The translations under genes and the position numbers were made by a program. The notes under the pieces are model-generated. The model worked only from the letters and a program-made list of their open reading frames with translations. It made no database searches and had not been told where the DNA came from. Positions 22,001 through 35,215 of a stretch of 64,000 nucleotides of DNA are shown here, piece by piece. The stretch is from Amaranthus tricolor. Taxonomy: Eukaryota; Streptophyta; Magnoliopsida; Caryophyllales; Amaranthaceae. The stretch's first letter is position 1. Each line of letters starts with the position of its first letter. Location of the stretch: assembly GCF_026212465.1 (NCBI RefSeq), contig NC_080048.1, forward strand, positions 31,866,517 to 31,930,516. The letters run 5' to 3'.

Positions 22001-25000
22001 TGGATTTTGTAACTATGCCTTTTTCAACATCCTTCCTCTTTCTATTTCCTTCATTTTCCCATTTTCTAGTTTCTTACCTCCAAACCATGCCTAGGTCACT
22101 TAATGGCATTGGGGTAATTGCATGTTGTTGAGGCTGGAAAGAATTATGGGAGAGGGCTGTGTTTTGAAGTGTAGGAGGTGGATTTGAGAACTTGAAAATG
22201 CCAAGCAGCAACAGCAAATGGTCATACAAGACAACAGAAAGAGGTTAGAGGGGAATGTTTATTTCTAATTACACATCAAATACACTATTAAGTGTTATAT
22301 AGTGCCAATATAGAGGTATCATCATCATGTCTATAACCAAGAAAGCACTATTTTGAAAAACATCCTTCAAAGTAGTTTAGGGCCTCAGCTACCTACTAAG
22401 ATCAACAATATTCCCTTCATTTGACCTTGATCTTCCCAAAGGTACTCTTATATTAAAAACATCGTGACAATATGACATCATTTAATTCACTTCACATTGA
22501 ACCCAAGATCTAGAAGCAATAAGACATGCATTACTGATTTTTAGCACAATAACATCGTATTTAAGAAAAAATATGCATATATTAAAATTTAAACCAAAAT
22601 ATGATATAACCAAATAAGACGTGCGCACATTAGTGAGCCAACAGTAAGGCCAGAACACTGGTCCACTTATCTGAGCTTTATGAATCACAAAATGCATGTC
22701 AAAGGCAGTACTGTTACGGTTTACCTGAATATAACTGTCGGCTCAGAGGAGCACACTTCAGATGGATTTGTACAGTCCCCAAAAATAAAGTTTACGGCAC
22801 AATGATCTGACATAAGATCGGAATTTACTGGCGGGATAGGATTAGGGACAGAAAGCGATTCATATCCAAGTGCTTGCCACTTAGCCAACTTCTTTTCCAC
22901 TGCTTTCTTTCTCGCAGATTCAAGCCTTTGAAGTTTTTCCTCAGATGTTATTCTCCTACTCTCCAATTCCAAGGTGGTCTTATCAGTGGATTCGGCTACC
23001 TCCTTAAATTTTTCAACCCAGGAATGGTAAGAAGCTTCGTCAAGACAAGGGTCAAGATTTACAGTAGAATCAGAAATCTTTATTCCAAAATCACTTCCAC
23101 TTGGACCAGTAGGATTCAGAACAAACTTCTCCATATCCTTGTCTAATTCCTTACCAGTGCGCTTGGCAAGAACTTCAGCAGCCAATGTGTTTAATTCAGA
23201 TATTGTCGGCTCACTTGACTTTTCTTTACTGCTCTCTTGAGGATCAAATATACGTAACCCATATATCATAGACTTTAGGTCGCTTGGGCCAGCCCCAGAA
23301 AGTTCTTTCCCCACCTGCTCTGAAACCTCATCATCAATAATATTATGACTAAGCTGCAACTTCTTTCTTGCTCGCTGCATAATGACCTGGTAAGAAAATC
23401 CGATACCTGTCAGATATCTAAGCCAATGCAATGACTCGTGAAACCAATAATTCTCACCTCCTCAATAGTGCGTCCTGTAACAAGGTTTATTGACAGCACA
23501 TGGTTCATCTGCCCAATCCGATGAGCTCGCTGCAATGCTTGTCTATCAACCTGAGGATTCCAATCTTGTTCATAAAATATAACCTGCAAAAGATCTCTAA
23601 TAAATTCACTGAACTTCCCTACAATTCATTGAACATGACAATTCTTCTATGCATTTGATGGAAGTATGAACCACCAAAAGAAAGATATACTCCCACAGTA
23701 CTGTACTGAAGTGTACAGATAAATTCATTCAATAGTCAGGGAAGAGAGAAATTATTTCTCCTTACCAAAAAAATTAACTAGAACAGACTTCATTGGAATT
23801 TCACTTCATGATGAAAATCTAAAACAAACAATAACTATTTAAAAACACAATTTATCTTCTTTTTTTATAAGGAATTTTTTTTATTAGTTAAGAAATATGT
23901 CAAACACCCATGGGATGAGGAATCCCAAAAGGCAAATAAAGATAGCTACAGTATCAAATTCCAATTACTTCAACATAAATCATTAAGAGAGCAATGGTTA
24001 AAAAATCAATGTGCTAGCCCAAAGTGACACAAAAAAGACCACCTTTTTCCCATAGCACCTCTACATGTAGAAATAGATCATCAAAAATTCTCTTATTCCT
24101 TTTTTACCATATAGCCATAGAATGGTTGAAACACATTTTGTAAATTTTCTACGTAAAAGACTGATATTGCCTTAGCCTTTATAGACCCTACTTCCTCCCA
24201 CGCGTCCCCAACCACATCCCCCCCCCCCCCCCTCCCCCCCACCCCCAACCCCAAAAAAATAAATAAATAAATAAATAAATCAGGAGTGAAAAAAGGCAAA
24301 TTTTTGAAAACAAAATGCAGCTACTTGGAGAGGAAATTACAAACCATAAATGTTAGATTGTTCAACAACCACGTGACATGGAGGCATTTTGCAAAAATGA
24401 CAAAAATTTGTCCAGGATATTGTAAGCACATTACTCCAACTTTTAAAATTGTGTCACTACTTTTACATCTTTGTTCAAAGAACTTGGGCAGTGACAAATA
24501 ATGTTTTGGCAGTCTGAAAAGCAAGAGTATAGGAACACAAATAGGTGGGGCATGGGGAGATAGACACTTCTTAACACCACAGAACACAGGTTATTTACAT
24601 TTTACAATATGGAATGAACATACGGTGTCAGCAGCCATGAGATTCAAACCTACTCCACCAGCTCTTGTAGATATCAAAAAGACAAAAACACCTTGTTCAC
24701 TGGATTCAGAGTTCTTGTTCTGAGAGGCTGATGAATTGGTGAAATTCCTTATTGCAGCAAAACGCTCCTCTGCTCGAATCGACCCATCAAGGCGTTCATA
24801 AGAGTAACGACGTAACTCCAAATAATCCTAGACATCCAGGTAAATGTGTTGATAATGCATACATCAATGTACAAAACCGTGATACTCAGCTCACAAACAA
24901 CCCATCCCCAGCCGAGAAAAAAGAAAAATAGAAGTAAAGAAAAGAAACCTGTAAAATATCAAGCGATTGGGTCATTTGGGCAAACAAAAGAACACGATGT

Positions 25001-28000
25001 CCAGATTCATGCAGCTTTTGAAGAAGTTGGTCCAAAATCATGAGTTTGCCACTAGCCTGAAAAAGAATTTTAGAAATGAAGTAAAACAAGCACAAAAACC
25101 TTCGCTATTGTATAATTTTCGTGTCTTTCATTTCCTTCTCCATTTAACTATAACTAACTAAACCAGAGCAGAGACAAACAAGGATACTAGCAAAAGTCTC
25201 ATTAAACTAGTAAACCCGAAAGGGAACACTTAAACACAGATACCTAACAAGACTCAAGCATGTATACTGAGAGCACCATTAAAAATAGGTACCTGGACAA
25301 GGTGCTCACCCTCTTCATAGGGTTCTGGTTCAATACCAGGGAAGAGATAAGGATGACTGCATGCCTTTCGAAGTTGGACTACCTGAAGGAACATGTCAAT
25401 TACATTAAAATAGATCAGCAGTTAAACAACATTAAAAAGGTCTAATATATTGAAATATTAGATGTCATTTCCCAAATGTGCTCTTGAGGAATGTCAATAA
25501 AACCAACTCGACTGATAATGTCAGGTTAAACAGAGATATATTTTACTTAGATATGTTTGCTTAATTTTATTATTTCATCATCTATATAACTTACAAGACA
25601 TCAAAATAAAATAATGGCTAAAAGAAGTCCAACATATTGACTGAACCTGCAGTACTGCATCAAGAAACAGTTTGCAATAATTTCTAAAGAAAAAGATCTA
25701 CTTGCTCAAAAGTTCTTGTTTTCACTTTTCAATACATATCAAGCTGCATGAATCCTTTCTCACAGAGGAGATTATCAATGATTGGACTATGTCTTTCTTT
25801 GGATTATGACCGTGTAAAGTACTTCCTTAATTAAGGGCTGTCAATGTCAATGGTCAAAAACCATAAGCAGCTCAAAAAATACTAATACTCGAAATTTTCA
25901 TGTATTTAACCACTGAGCTGTAGCATGTCATGAATATCAAAAAATATTAATACTCGAAATTTTCATGTATGTAACCACTGAGCTGTAGCATGTCATGAAT
26001 ATGACTTACCACATTCTGTAATGATTGAACATTAGATGTTCCAGAAGCCAATGCAAGAAGTCTAGATAGCTCCTTTCTCAAAATTGATGTATAAACACTC
26101 TTCTGCAAGGCTACAAGTGGTACCATCCTACATAATTCAGAACTCAAAGTAATTAGATTATATCCCGTCAACAAAATTGTTTGAATAAGTTACCATATCT
26201 TGAACATTTCTGAACAAGAAGGATATGAAAATAGAGCAAAGCAGCCAGTGGAAGACCAACACTGTAATCTCAGTAAGAGGAGGCAACGCAAGGCTTCCAC
26301 ATTCAATAAGTTTAGCTTTTGTCCTACGAATCATGAACACCGCCCCCAATAACCACTTTAAAGTGTTCAGCTGCTCTTTAACTGTGGCGCCATCATGGCC
26401 TGGAGAGAGAGAAAGAAAGAAAGAAAGAAAAAAAAAAAAAAAAAAGCAGTAAGGATGACATATTGTCAAATAAAGATGTCCTTGCAAAATCGACGATGTT
26501 TTTGTTATTAAATCGATAGTAAACATATTCCTACATAAATTTTCCATGACAGAATGTAAAAGTGAAATCCATTCAGTTTAAAATTGAAGGATAAGGAAGA
26601 AAAAATTATTGTGGATCAAGCAGCTAGATTTAATTTACTAAATAACATACATATGCTATTCCTTCTCCAGGCAAGTGTCCTGCACTGCCATTCAATATAG
26701 AGAAAATCATGCACACGAATTCCCTATTTTTTAGGTAAAGGCATAGAACAAACCGGAGCATGCCATATTGTTGTCAACTGATAAAAAATAAAACCCCATA
26801 TCTACAAATCATTGTGACTCAGGAAATTGGCTATGGGAACACAATATGCAACGTAGAGTGACTCGGAAATGATACGGTAAGAGATTCATTATGTGTTAAA
26901 AAAAAAATTTAGTAACTCAAAATAAAATTGGTTTTTGTGCTTTGAAATTTTTGCTTTTAAGAAATTTTCTAGGTTGAATCTCTTTGGTTTTCTCCCTTCT
27001 CTCTCCCTTTAATCTGTGAATAAAATCCAAAAACCTTAAACAATTTTGGTTGAAGGTCTGCTAAACCAGTGGAGATGTCAACTTGAGTGATACGGGTTGA
27101 ATTTCGTAAATAATCAGAGAAAGACGTTCGAGGTCGCAAATCAAGACTATGTCACTGGTTTCAAGTTTTTACTATGCAAATTCATACCAAAGGACAAGGA
27201 CCATCTAAAAATATACAAATAAATGTATCTTCTCTCTTTTTCTCTATGTTGTTTTGATATGCTCCTTATCAAAACGCAAATTGATTGCTATTAAAAAACA
27301 GGATGATGCAAAGAAAGCAACTCTATCTGCTGCTAAGACATTAACTCAACAAGCGAAAAAATTCAAGAGGTACATAAACTAATTTCGAAGCTTTATCATC
27401 CACTCAAACTTTATAGTGGGATTTTATTTGTTTTTTAAGTTCACCCACCTAAAAATCTTACTAAGGATTGTGATTATACTTTACACTTGTATACTCTCAA
27501 ATCAGAAATTCAATATGCTACATTCACAAATTAAAAAGGTCCTTAAATTTTTATTTTCTTTCAAATTAAAGAACTGCAACAGAAACCTTAACAAGACTAT
27601 ATTTGCAAGTAACAATACACCCATTTCAAAGATAGAAATAAGACTTCCATGTTAACTAAAATACCTAATTTTCCACTCTACCACCCTCACCCCATATCTC
27701 CACGTATCCAAAAATACCATTCAAAAAATATGTATCACCATACAACATTAACTACGCCAAATTCATTTATATAGCTCCTGCATTTATAGTGCTTAAGAGG
27801 TCAAATGTACACAATCTTACCTAGAAAAACCAAAGAGGTTGTTTCCAGTCGACCCTTGATAGCAACCATCATCTTCCACTTCGGAAAAAGAAATGTGTAT
27901 ATGAAAAATTGTAATTTGAAACCAAAGACTAGTATTTTGGCTCCAATGTCAATGAATAAACACATCTCCCTAATGAATGTAACAATTTCAAAACATTATT

Positions 28001-31000
28001 AAAGGATGATCCAACACAATATTATTTAAAGAACCAACAATCATAGTGCAAAACTGCAACAGTCACAAAACAACTCTCACGGCCAATGTGCATTGTTTTG
28101 ACAGAGAAAAAAAGTTTCTTAAAAGATTTCTACTTTACCTTTGTATTTTTGTGTGTTTTGATCTACTGTCAATGCTCTCTAATAGAGATCTAACTAATTT
28201 CCTAATCATAGGGAAAGGCATATTTTCTAATTAACTGAAACAACTAATTCTTATAATTATGTTTTAATTTTATCATACATTTCCAACACACTCTTAAGTT
28301 GGGCGTTGATACTGGGTCATTGGATACTCAACAACCAACTTGCAGAATAACTACCACTCTACTCGAACTCACTAAAATCCTAAAATTTTATCTTTCTTTT
28401 TCTTGAACGCGAACACAATTCTTTTGCGCAAAATCTATTTTTAACGTGGATGAGAATGCCACTCTTTTGGACCTCCATGCTCATTATTTGTCTTTTGATT
28501 GGATGAAATGTCACTCCTTTTGAATTCGCCAAGTATCAATTTTTTAAACTTAAATGAGAAAGCGACTCTTTTCGAACTCAACAAGTGTTCCCGACTTTTA
28601 AGCTGCTAAATACTACTCCCTTCGATCTCCATCCTTATGGTTTGCCCCATTTGACTTTTGCTGCTCTCCATAGAAATTCTTGGAGGTCTTGAAGAAATTC
28701 TTGAGTGTATGGAATCGGAGGACATGGTTTATATATGATTATGTTGGAAGAAAAACATTAATGGAAAAGCAAAAAGACATTGAAAGGAAGAGGAAGGAGA
28801 TGCTGCCTTTTATTCAAATTAAAAAAGGGTATTTGTGTCATTTCAACTATTAACGAAAACATAACGTTTTTGGCGTCATAATGTTACTGCAGTGACTTTT
28901 CCAAGAGTTAAGTGCTAATTTGTGGAAAAAAATTTAAGAATTGTTACCACTCGTCTTTCGCCATAGTTGGTGCTTACCATATAGAATATCCCTTTTAATA
29001 TTTATATTTCTATTCTATTTTACTTTCCATCAGCAAAATTGTAAATCATTAAAATACGATTACAATACACTGATGCATGCAATATTTTGAACTATGTAAT
29101 TGCAAACACAAGCTCTAAAGTAATGGACTAATGACATGTCATTTAGATACACATTAATTCATCAAAACCAATAGCATATAATCAACAAACGGGCCATTTA
29201 ATCAAGAGAAACAAGTGCTCAAACCCTATACCTCTACAATGTACTCTCTATTTATGTTTGGCGCACTCACACACATTATAACACTTAATTCCATAAACAC
29301 TGTCCCCTCTCTAAATTTATACTCTTAAATCCCGAAAAAGTGTTTCCATCCCCTCTCTAAATTTAACCAAACACAAAATAAAATATGTACAATTGAATAT
29401 ATACAATAATAATAGGACAATAATAATAAATAGGGAAATTATCATTGGTACTCCTGAGTTTTGGCACTTTATCAATGGTACCCCTAAGTTTTTTTTATTA
29501 TCAATGGTACGCTCGTATTATTGAGCGTTTTACAACCGCAACCTTTTTTAACTTTTTCCATCCAAAATCGTTCAAAACCGTTAACTTTCTTATATGTTTT
29601 GAATTGAAAAATAAAAGAAAAAGAAAAAAGTTAACGGTTTTGGACTGAAAAAGTTTTAAAAGGTTATGGTTGTAAGACGCTCAATAGTAGAAGGGTAAAA
29701 TTGATAATAAAAAAACTTAGGGGTACCACCGATAAAGTGTCAACACTCAGGGTACCATTGATAATTTCCCAAATAAATAAGAGGGTATTAAATCTGCCAA
29801 CTACAATTCTAAAAAAAAACTAAAAAAAATCTGAACTACTTTCACTTTTTTTAAGCAATTTTAATTTTGAAATTTGTGTAGTATATAATTATCCACGGTA
29901 CACTAAGAGTCTTTTACTCTTATTTTTTTCAATTTTCTCCCATCTTTCTATAAAGTAGAACAGGTGGCTTTCCTTATACTCCAATTACTCTAGTAATTAC
30001 AGTAATTTATGACACATTCCATTGAAAGAGTCACAAGCTGCCATCAATTTCTTCTTCCTGAAAAGGACTATACCAGTCATCTAGTTGATGCTTAATAATG
30101 GGCTTTAATGGTGGAATTTTATTCTTCAATTTGTATGAAGTCTTCAATCTTCTAATCTGATTTTATCATGTAAGAGTTGTGTCCTTTTATGTTTCAATTT
30201 CTCCCGTTCTCTTTTTTCATTTTTTTAGAATATCTTTTTGAAGAGAAAAACCTAGAACATTTTGCGACGATTTCTTCTTCATGCTACCCTCTTTTCTCAT
30301 TTAACATATATTCGGAAAACGATTCGCTCCCATTGGCGATTCAACCGGCAAACGAACCCCGGTTCGGGCCGAGCGAACCAAATCGTGATTCGTGGGTAAA
30401 ACCACTGAATCAAGTGACACTATGTGAGAATCTAGAATTGTAATTCTCAAAATCTGACCTCAGAAACAAAATAGCCCTCAACGGAGCTATAGGTTCCTTG
30501 ACTTTTTGATTTTTTTATTTGGAAAAACTACCATGAATAATCCTACTTTTTGTTAATTTTCCTACAATAATACCAACTTTTGATTAACCATGAATAATAC
30601 TAACTTAAATGGGCGTTTTTTCCTAGAAAATTCCTAACATGTTAAAAATCAAACTATAGGTGATTAGATGACAAAAAAATTTTGTAAAATAATTAATAAA
30701 CTAAAGTTGGTATTATTCTAGAAAATTGCTCCCCTAAGTTGGTATTATTCATGGTTAATCAATAGTTGGTATTATTGTAGGAAAATTAACAAAAGGCTGT
30801 ATTATTCACGGTAATTTTTTCTTTTTATTTTTGTTTCTATCTTTTGGTTTTTTTTCAATGGAATAATTTTGATATTGATCACAAAGTTGCACGAAATTTG
30901 CTGACTTCATGGTGGAATTCTGATATTATCTTCCAGAGAAATAGTATATGCCTCATGGCAAAAAAGATTTTGGTTTAAGGCAGTGGACTACGATAAAACA

Positions 31001-34000
31001 AAGATATCAACAAACTTAACATCTTAATTTCTAAAGAAGGTGACTAAGCATTTATTAGCACAAGGGACAAACAAATTTGCGATTTCCTCCATTTTCCCTC
31101 TGGTTCTGTTTTGAATCATTTGATTTTCCTTTCAAGAAACAATTCAAAGTAACACCCTCAATCTTGATGAAATTGGCATAGCAATTGTAGAGAGGATGTA
31201 TATAGGCAGGTAACTTTTTTTTTTACCTTTTCTTATCATACCATATCATACCATCATACCCAATTCCCGCTTAGTGGAAAACAATACATAGAATAGCAGG
31301 ATGGCGAAACGCAAGAAAAGCCAAAGCTCATAAATGGAAAACTTTACAACATTGGAAAAATTAAAATGGGCAACTATTTACCTATTGAAGTATCCCCCAC
31401 AGCCTTAAATGAGTGAAGGAATTCTTCCAATGTTCCAAAAATAGAAGGCATACAAAAATGCATCAATGCCCAGAGTTCAGTAAGATTATTTTGAATTGGT
31501 GTGCCGGTCATTAGCAAACATCTAGGCATAACATATCTCTCTTTAAGCACGCCATACAGAACCTGTGCACGCACATACAAGAATAGAATTCAAATAAAAA
31601 TAATTATAGAACATTGACGAGCTTGCACAAGAAAAGCACCAAGATTATTTTAAAGAACATTGCAACACTATCTGTTCACCAATAATTATACAATAAAAGA
31701 AATTCTACCAAACAGCAAAAAGATAAGACATCCAAAAGTCAGAAAAGAGAATGAGTGACCAGCTTACACTTGATACATTTTTAAGCCTTTGAGCTTCATC
31801 AATCACACTATAATGCCATTGAAATTGCGTGAGAAAATTCTGGTCAATAAGTGCAATATCATATGTTGTCAAGAGCACGTCAAATGGTAACATAGATACC
31901 TGCATTATTCAAGCTCTAAACTCAACCATCATAACAAAGAACTAAATAAGTGTATATACTGTATTAAAAGTTAAAAGATGTTCGATAAACATAGCTTGTA
32001 AAAAGACTCGTCACCATTCGAGCTGTTCAAAAAACATAACATAACAAAACATACATCAGAATGTGAAGATTTTGCTTGAACGTGCTCATACATTGTCCTC
32101 CTTAGTAAACGCCTATGCTCTTTTTCACCAACATACCTGTGAACTTTCAATTTCGGAGCAAATTTCTCTATTTCTGACAGCCAACCATCGATCACACTTA
32201 AGGGGCACAAAACCACTGCACATATTTCATAATTTTTTATTAAATATATTTGAGCTTCGAAACAAATTTACAATACTATGAGTGATCCGAAATAGGTTGT
32301 CTTACAAAATGGTCCTGGCAATCTTTGATGAAACTTCAAGTAGCTCAAAAAAGTGATAGCTTGCAAAGTCTTTCCTAATCCCATCTGTTATATTCATATT
32401 CAGTACAAGAGGAGAGAGACAAGGAAAAAATCAAACAACATAATTTCCTCCAAACTTCTTTGAATCCTATGGATGTCTAGGCCCGCCCATACTTTGATTT
32501 ACACTACATTTATTCAATAAACGGATGCAATGACGTAAAAGGTAGACAAGATCCATCATACCTCGTCTCCTGCAAATATGAGCGGTAAAAAGGTGAGGAT
32601 CAAAATTCCTAAATTTAAAAAAAAGAAAAGATAATTGAAAGTAGCTAAAAGGGCAAACCAAGAAAGCAGAGGGGCAATTGAACTTTACGAACTAAGGATG
32701 TCTCCCTCTATAGTGGTTAAATCTTTATTTCACGGCTATCTAAGCACAAATTTTAATATAGGTCATTAAGATTCTAATACTCACAGCATATGATAAATGA
32801 GGGCACCACGTAAAATGGTTAAATGATTGCGTATGTTGCATCCGTAAGAAGTACGATGAACAAAATTCAAGCATATTGCAAAGGTATTATGTAAATATTT
32901 AGTTATAGAAAATTTAAAAATGATAATATGTATTTCTATAATTACAGCATTATAAAGCGAGAAACCCTAACTAAGTTTTCCTATGTATTGTAAATATCAA
33001 CAAATGGCCAACTAAGGAAGAATTCTTCTTTCCTATATGGTATTAAGCCTTCTAGTCCTCTACTACTCTTTCTCTCAAAACCCATACGCCTAACTCGAAT
33101 ATTTTCAGCCACCATAAACCACTATGGCTGACGCTCTACCAAATTTTCATGCCACCACAAACTCTCCTACTTCTTTCTCTATCATCTTTCTTTATTATAT
33201 TGATATGAGATTTCTGAAGCTTGACATTCCAATGAAAATATAGAAACAATTGGATGCTATTGTTCTCCAATGAATATACATCATTATTTCTACTATTTTT
33301 ATACTCAAGATTCTTGATGGTAAGCTTATGGCTATGACAATGTGGAACCATTTATGCGCTATTTTCAAGATAATGAGGTACTGGTGTGTTACATCAGTTC
33401 AACTCTTTATCAGATTATTATCATGCTCTCAAATCCAATTCAGTGCAACTATCATCATTAGAACATCCAATTTGTGATGAAAAACAAAGTCTTCAATTGG
33501 TAGACTGTGGTAGCATCTCTTATTCCTCCCTCGTCCCTCTTTGGAGAAAGCATGGTCCTTGCTTTAATTGGATTTGGTAAGTCGAGTAAAAAGCCAATCA
33601 ACTCTAATACTACTATTGCACTCCTTACGAGCACAACTCACACAACATGGTCCAAATTCACATAATTTACCATCGTCGCAGCATATTTTTAATAATAAGG
33701 GTATTGGCCATGGTGGTGGATGTCGTTGTGTTGGTACTTGTGGTGATTGGTATGGTGGTCATAGTAGAGGTGGTTTCCGACAAATGCAATTATATTGAGG
33801 CCTAGCATCTTGGTTTTTAGCGGATCCACCGAGTAGTAACTGGCGACCCTCTTCAAGCCTATTTTTATGCAAGCCCCTCCTTACAAGATAGGCTTCTAGG
33901 TTTGCCCCAACAACATTCGGCCATGACTTATAATAGGTGACATCAGTTCACCAATTTTTCTACATTTTTCAATACATTGCTGACAGACTCAATTTGGTAT

Positions 34001-35167
34001 TTGAATATATTTCTAAGTCTCACGTTAATAATAAATAAGGTGTATCATCATTTATGTTTGATTGGCCCACAAGTGATTCCACTAATTGTTGGCAATGGAA
34101 AAAATTTGTACTAGTTGAAGGAATGGACACTTTTCTTCCTAAACCTCTTCCTCCTTAAAAGGTTTTTTATGCACCTTGCATTATTAAAAATTTGACTTCA
34201 ATAGGTCAAGTTACTAGTGAAAATTCAGTATCCATAGAAATTTTTTTTTGACTTGTTTCATTTTTCAATGAAGGACCTTCAGACGAACCATTTTGATGAG
34301 GTGCAACGGTATCCTTTCCAACATCTTCCTCCTCTACACATTAGCGTAAAATGTGGTATCGATTGCAATTGCGGCATGGTGCAAAAATGTTGTCGCGGTC
34401 GCGATCGCGGGTCGTGCGAACAGAAAAAATTTGGTTGTCGCGGAACGGGTTGCGATAATTATACAGTATAATTTATTTATATACTTAAATTATAAATATA
34501 TTCCTTAAATGGTTTATTGTTATTTAATTATGAAATATTACATATAATAATAATAATGATAATAATAATAATAATAATAATGAGGGGACCACGTTGTACA
34601 TTGCTCCAGCAAGATTGGCATGAAGTTTCGACACAATTTGGTTCGGGACATGCTTGTAGATGTTTGTTGCAAAGCGGGGGTTTCAGTCCATAAGGAGGCA
34701 CCGTTGAGATTCTATTCAGAGGCGGGGAAAAATCTTAGACCTACGGATATCCTTCTCTTTAATTGGCTTCAAGGAAAAGACGCATGCGTGGATGTCACTA
34801 GAGACACGCCCTTTGCTGGCACAGGAGTCACCTCATGGGCACCTGGTGTTTCTTTAGCCAATGCTGCAGAAAGAAAGAGGAAGAAATATGTCGCAAAGTG
34901 TGAGGAGAATGGTTACAAATTCATATCATTCGCTTTTTCCACATTTGGAGAGTTGGGTAAAGATGCTCTCGAGCTGCTAGCAAGGATTGGCTCTTTTTCC
35001 GTGAGTCACTCAGGCAGCTCCAAGTCTAGGGCATACATTATTTAAAGGCTAGCTTTTTGTATCCAAAAGGGTGTGGGTGCTCAGCTTGTTGCTCGACTCC
35101 CCACCAACTTTTTGTAAAGTCTCTTTTTATGAAATGAAATATGGTTTATTAAAAAAAATAAAATAAA

Positions 35168-35215
<48 letters not shown>

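Larger units (their letters stand above)
26444..31381. other. CHR10 intron 6 (about 5 kb)
   Basis: Mostly AT-rich non-coding sequence with two recognisable MITEs (29433-29770, 30521-30820) and an RTE tail (31235-31275). I see no host exon. A region at about 28270-28990 with TTTTGAACTCGCCAAG-like repeats looks element-derived, but I could not define ends. Confidence 0.6.
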
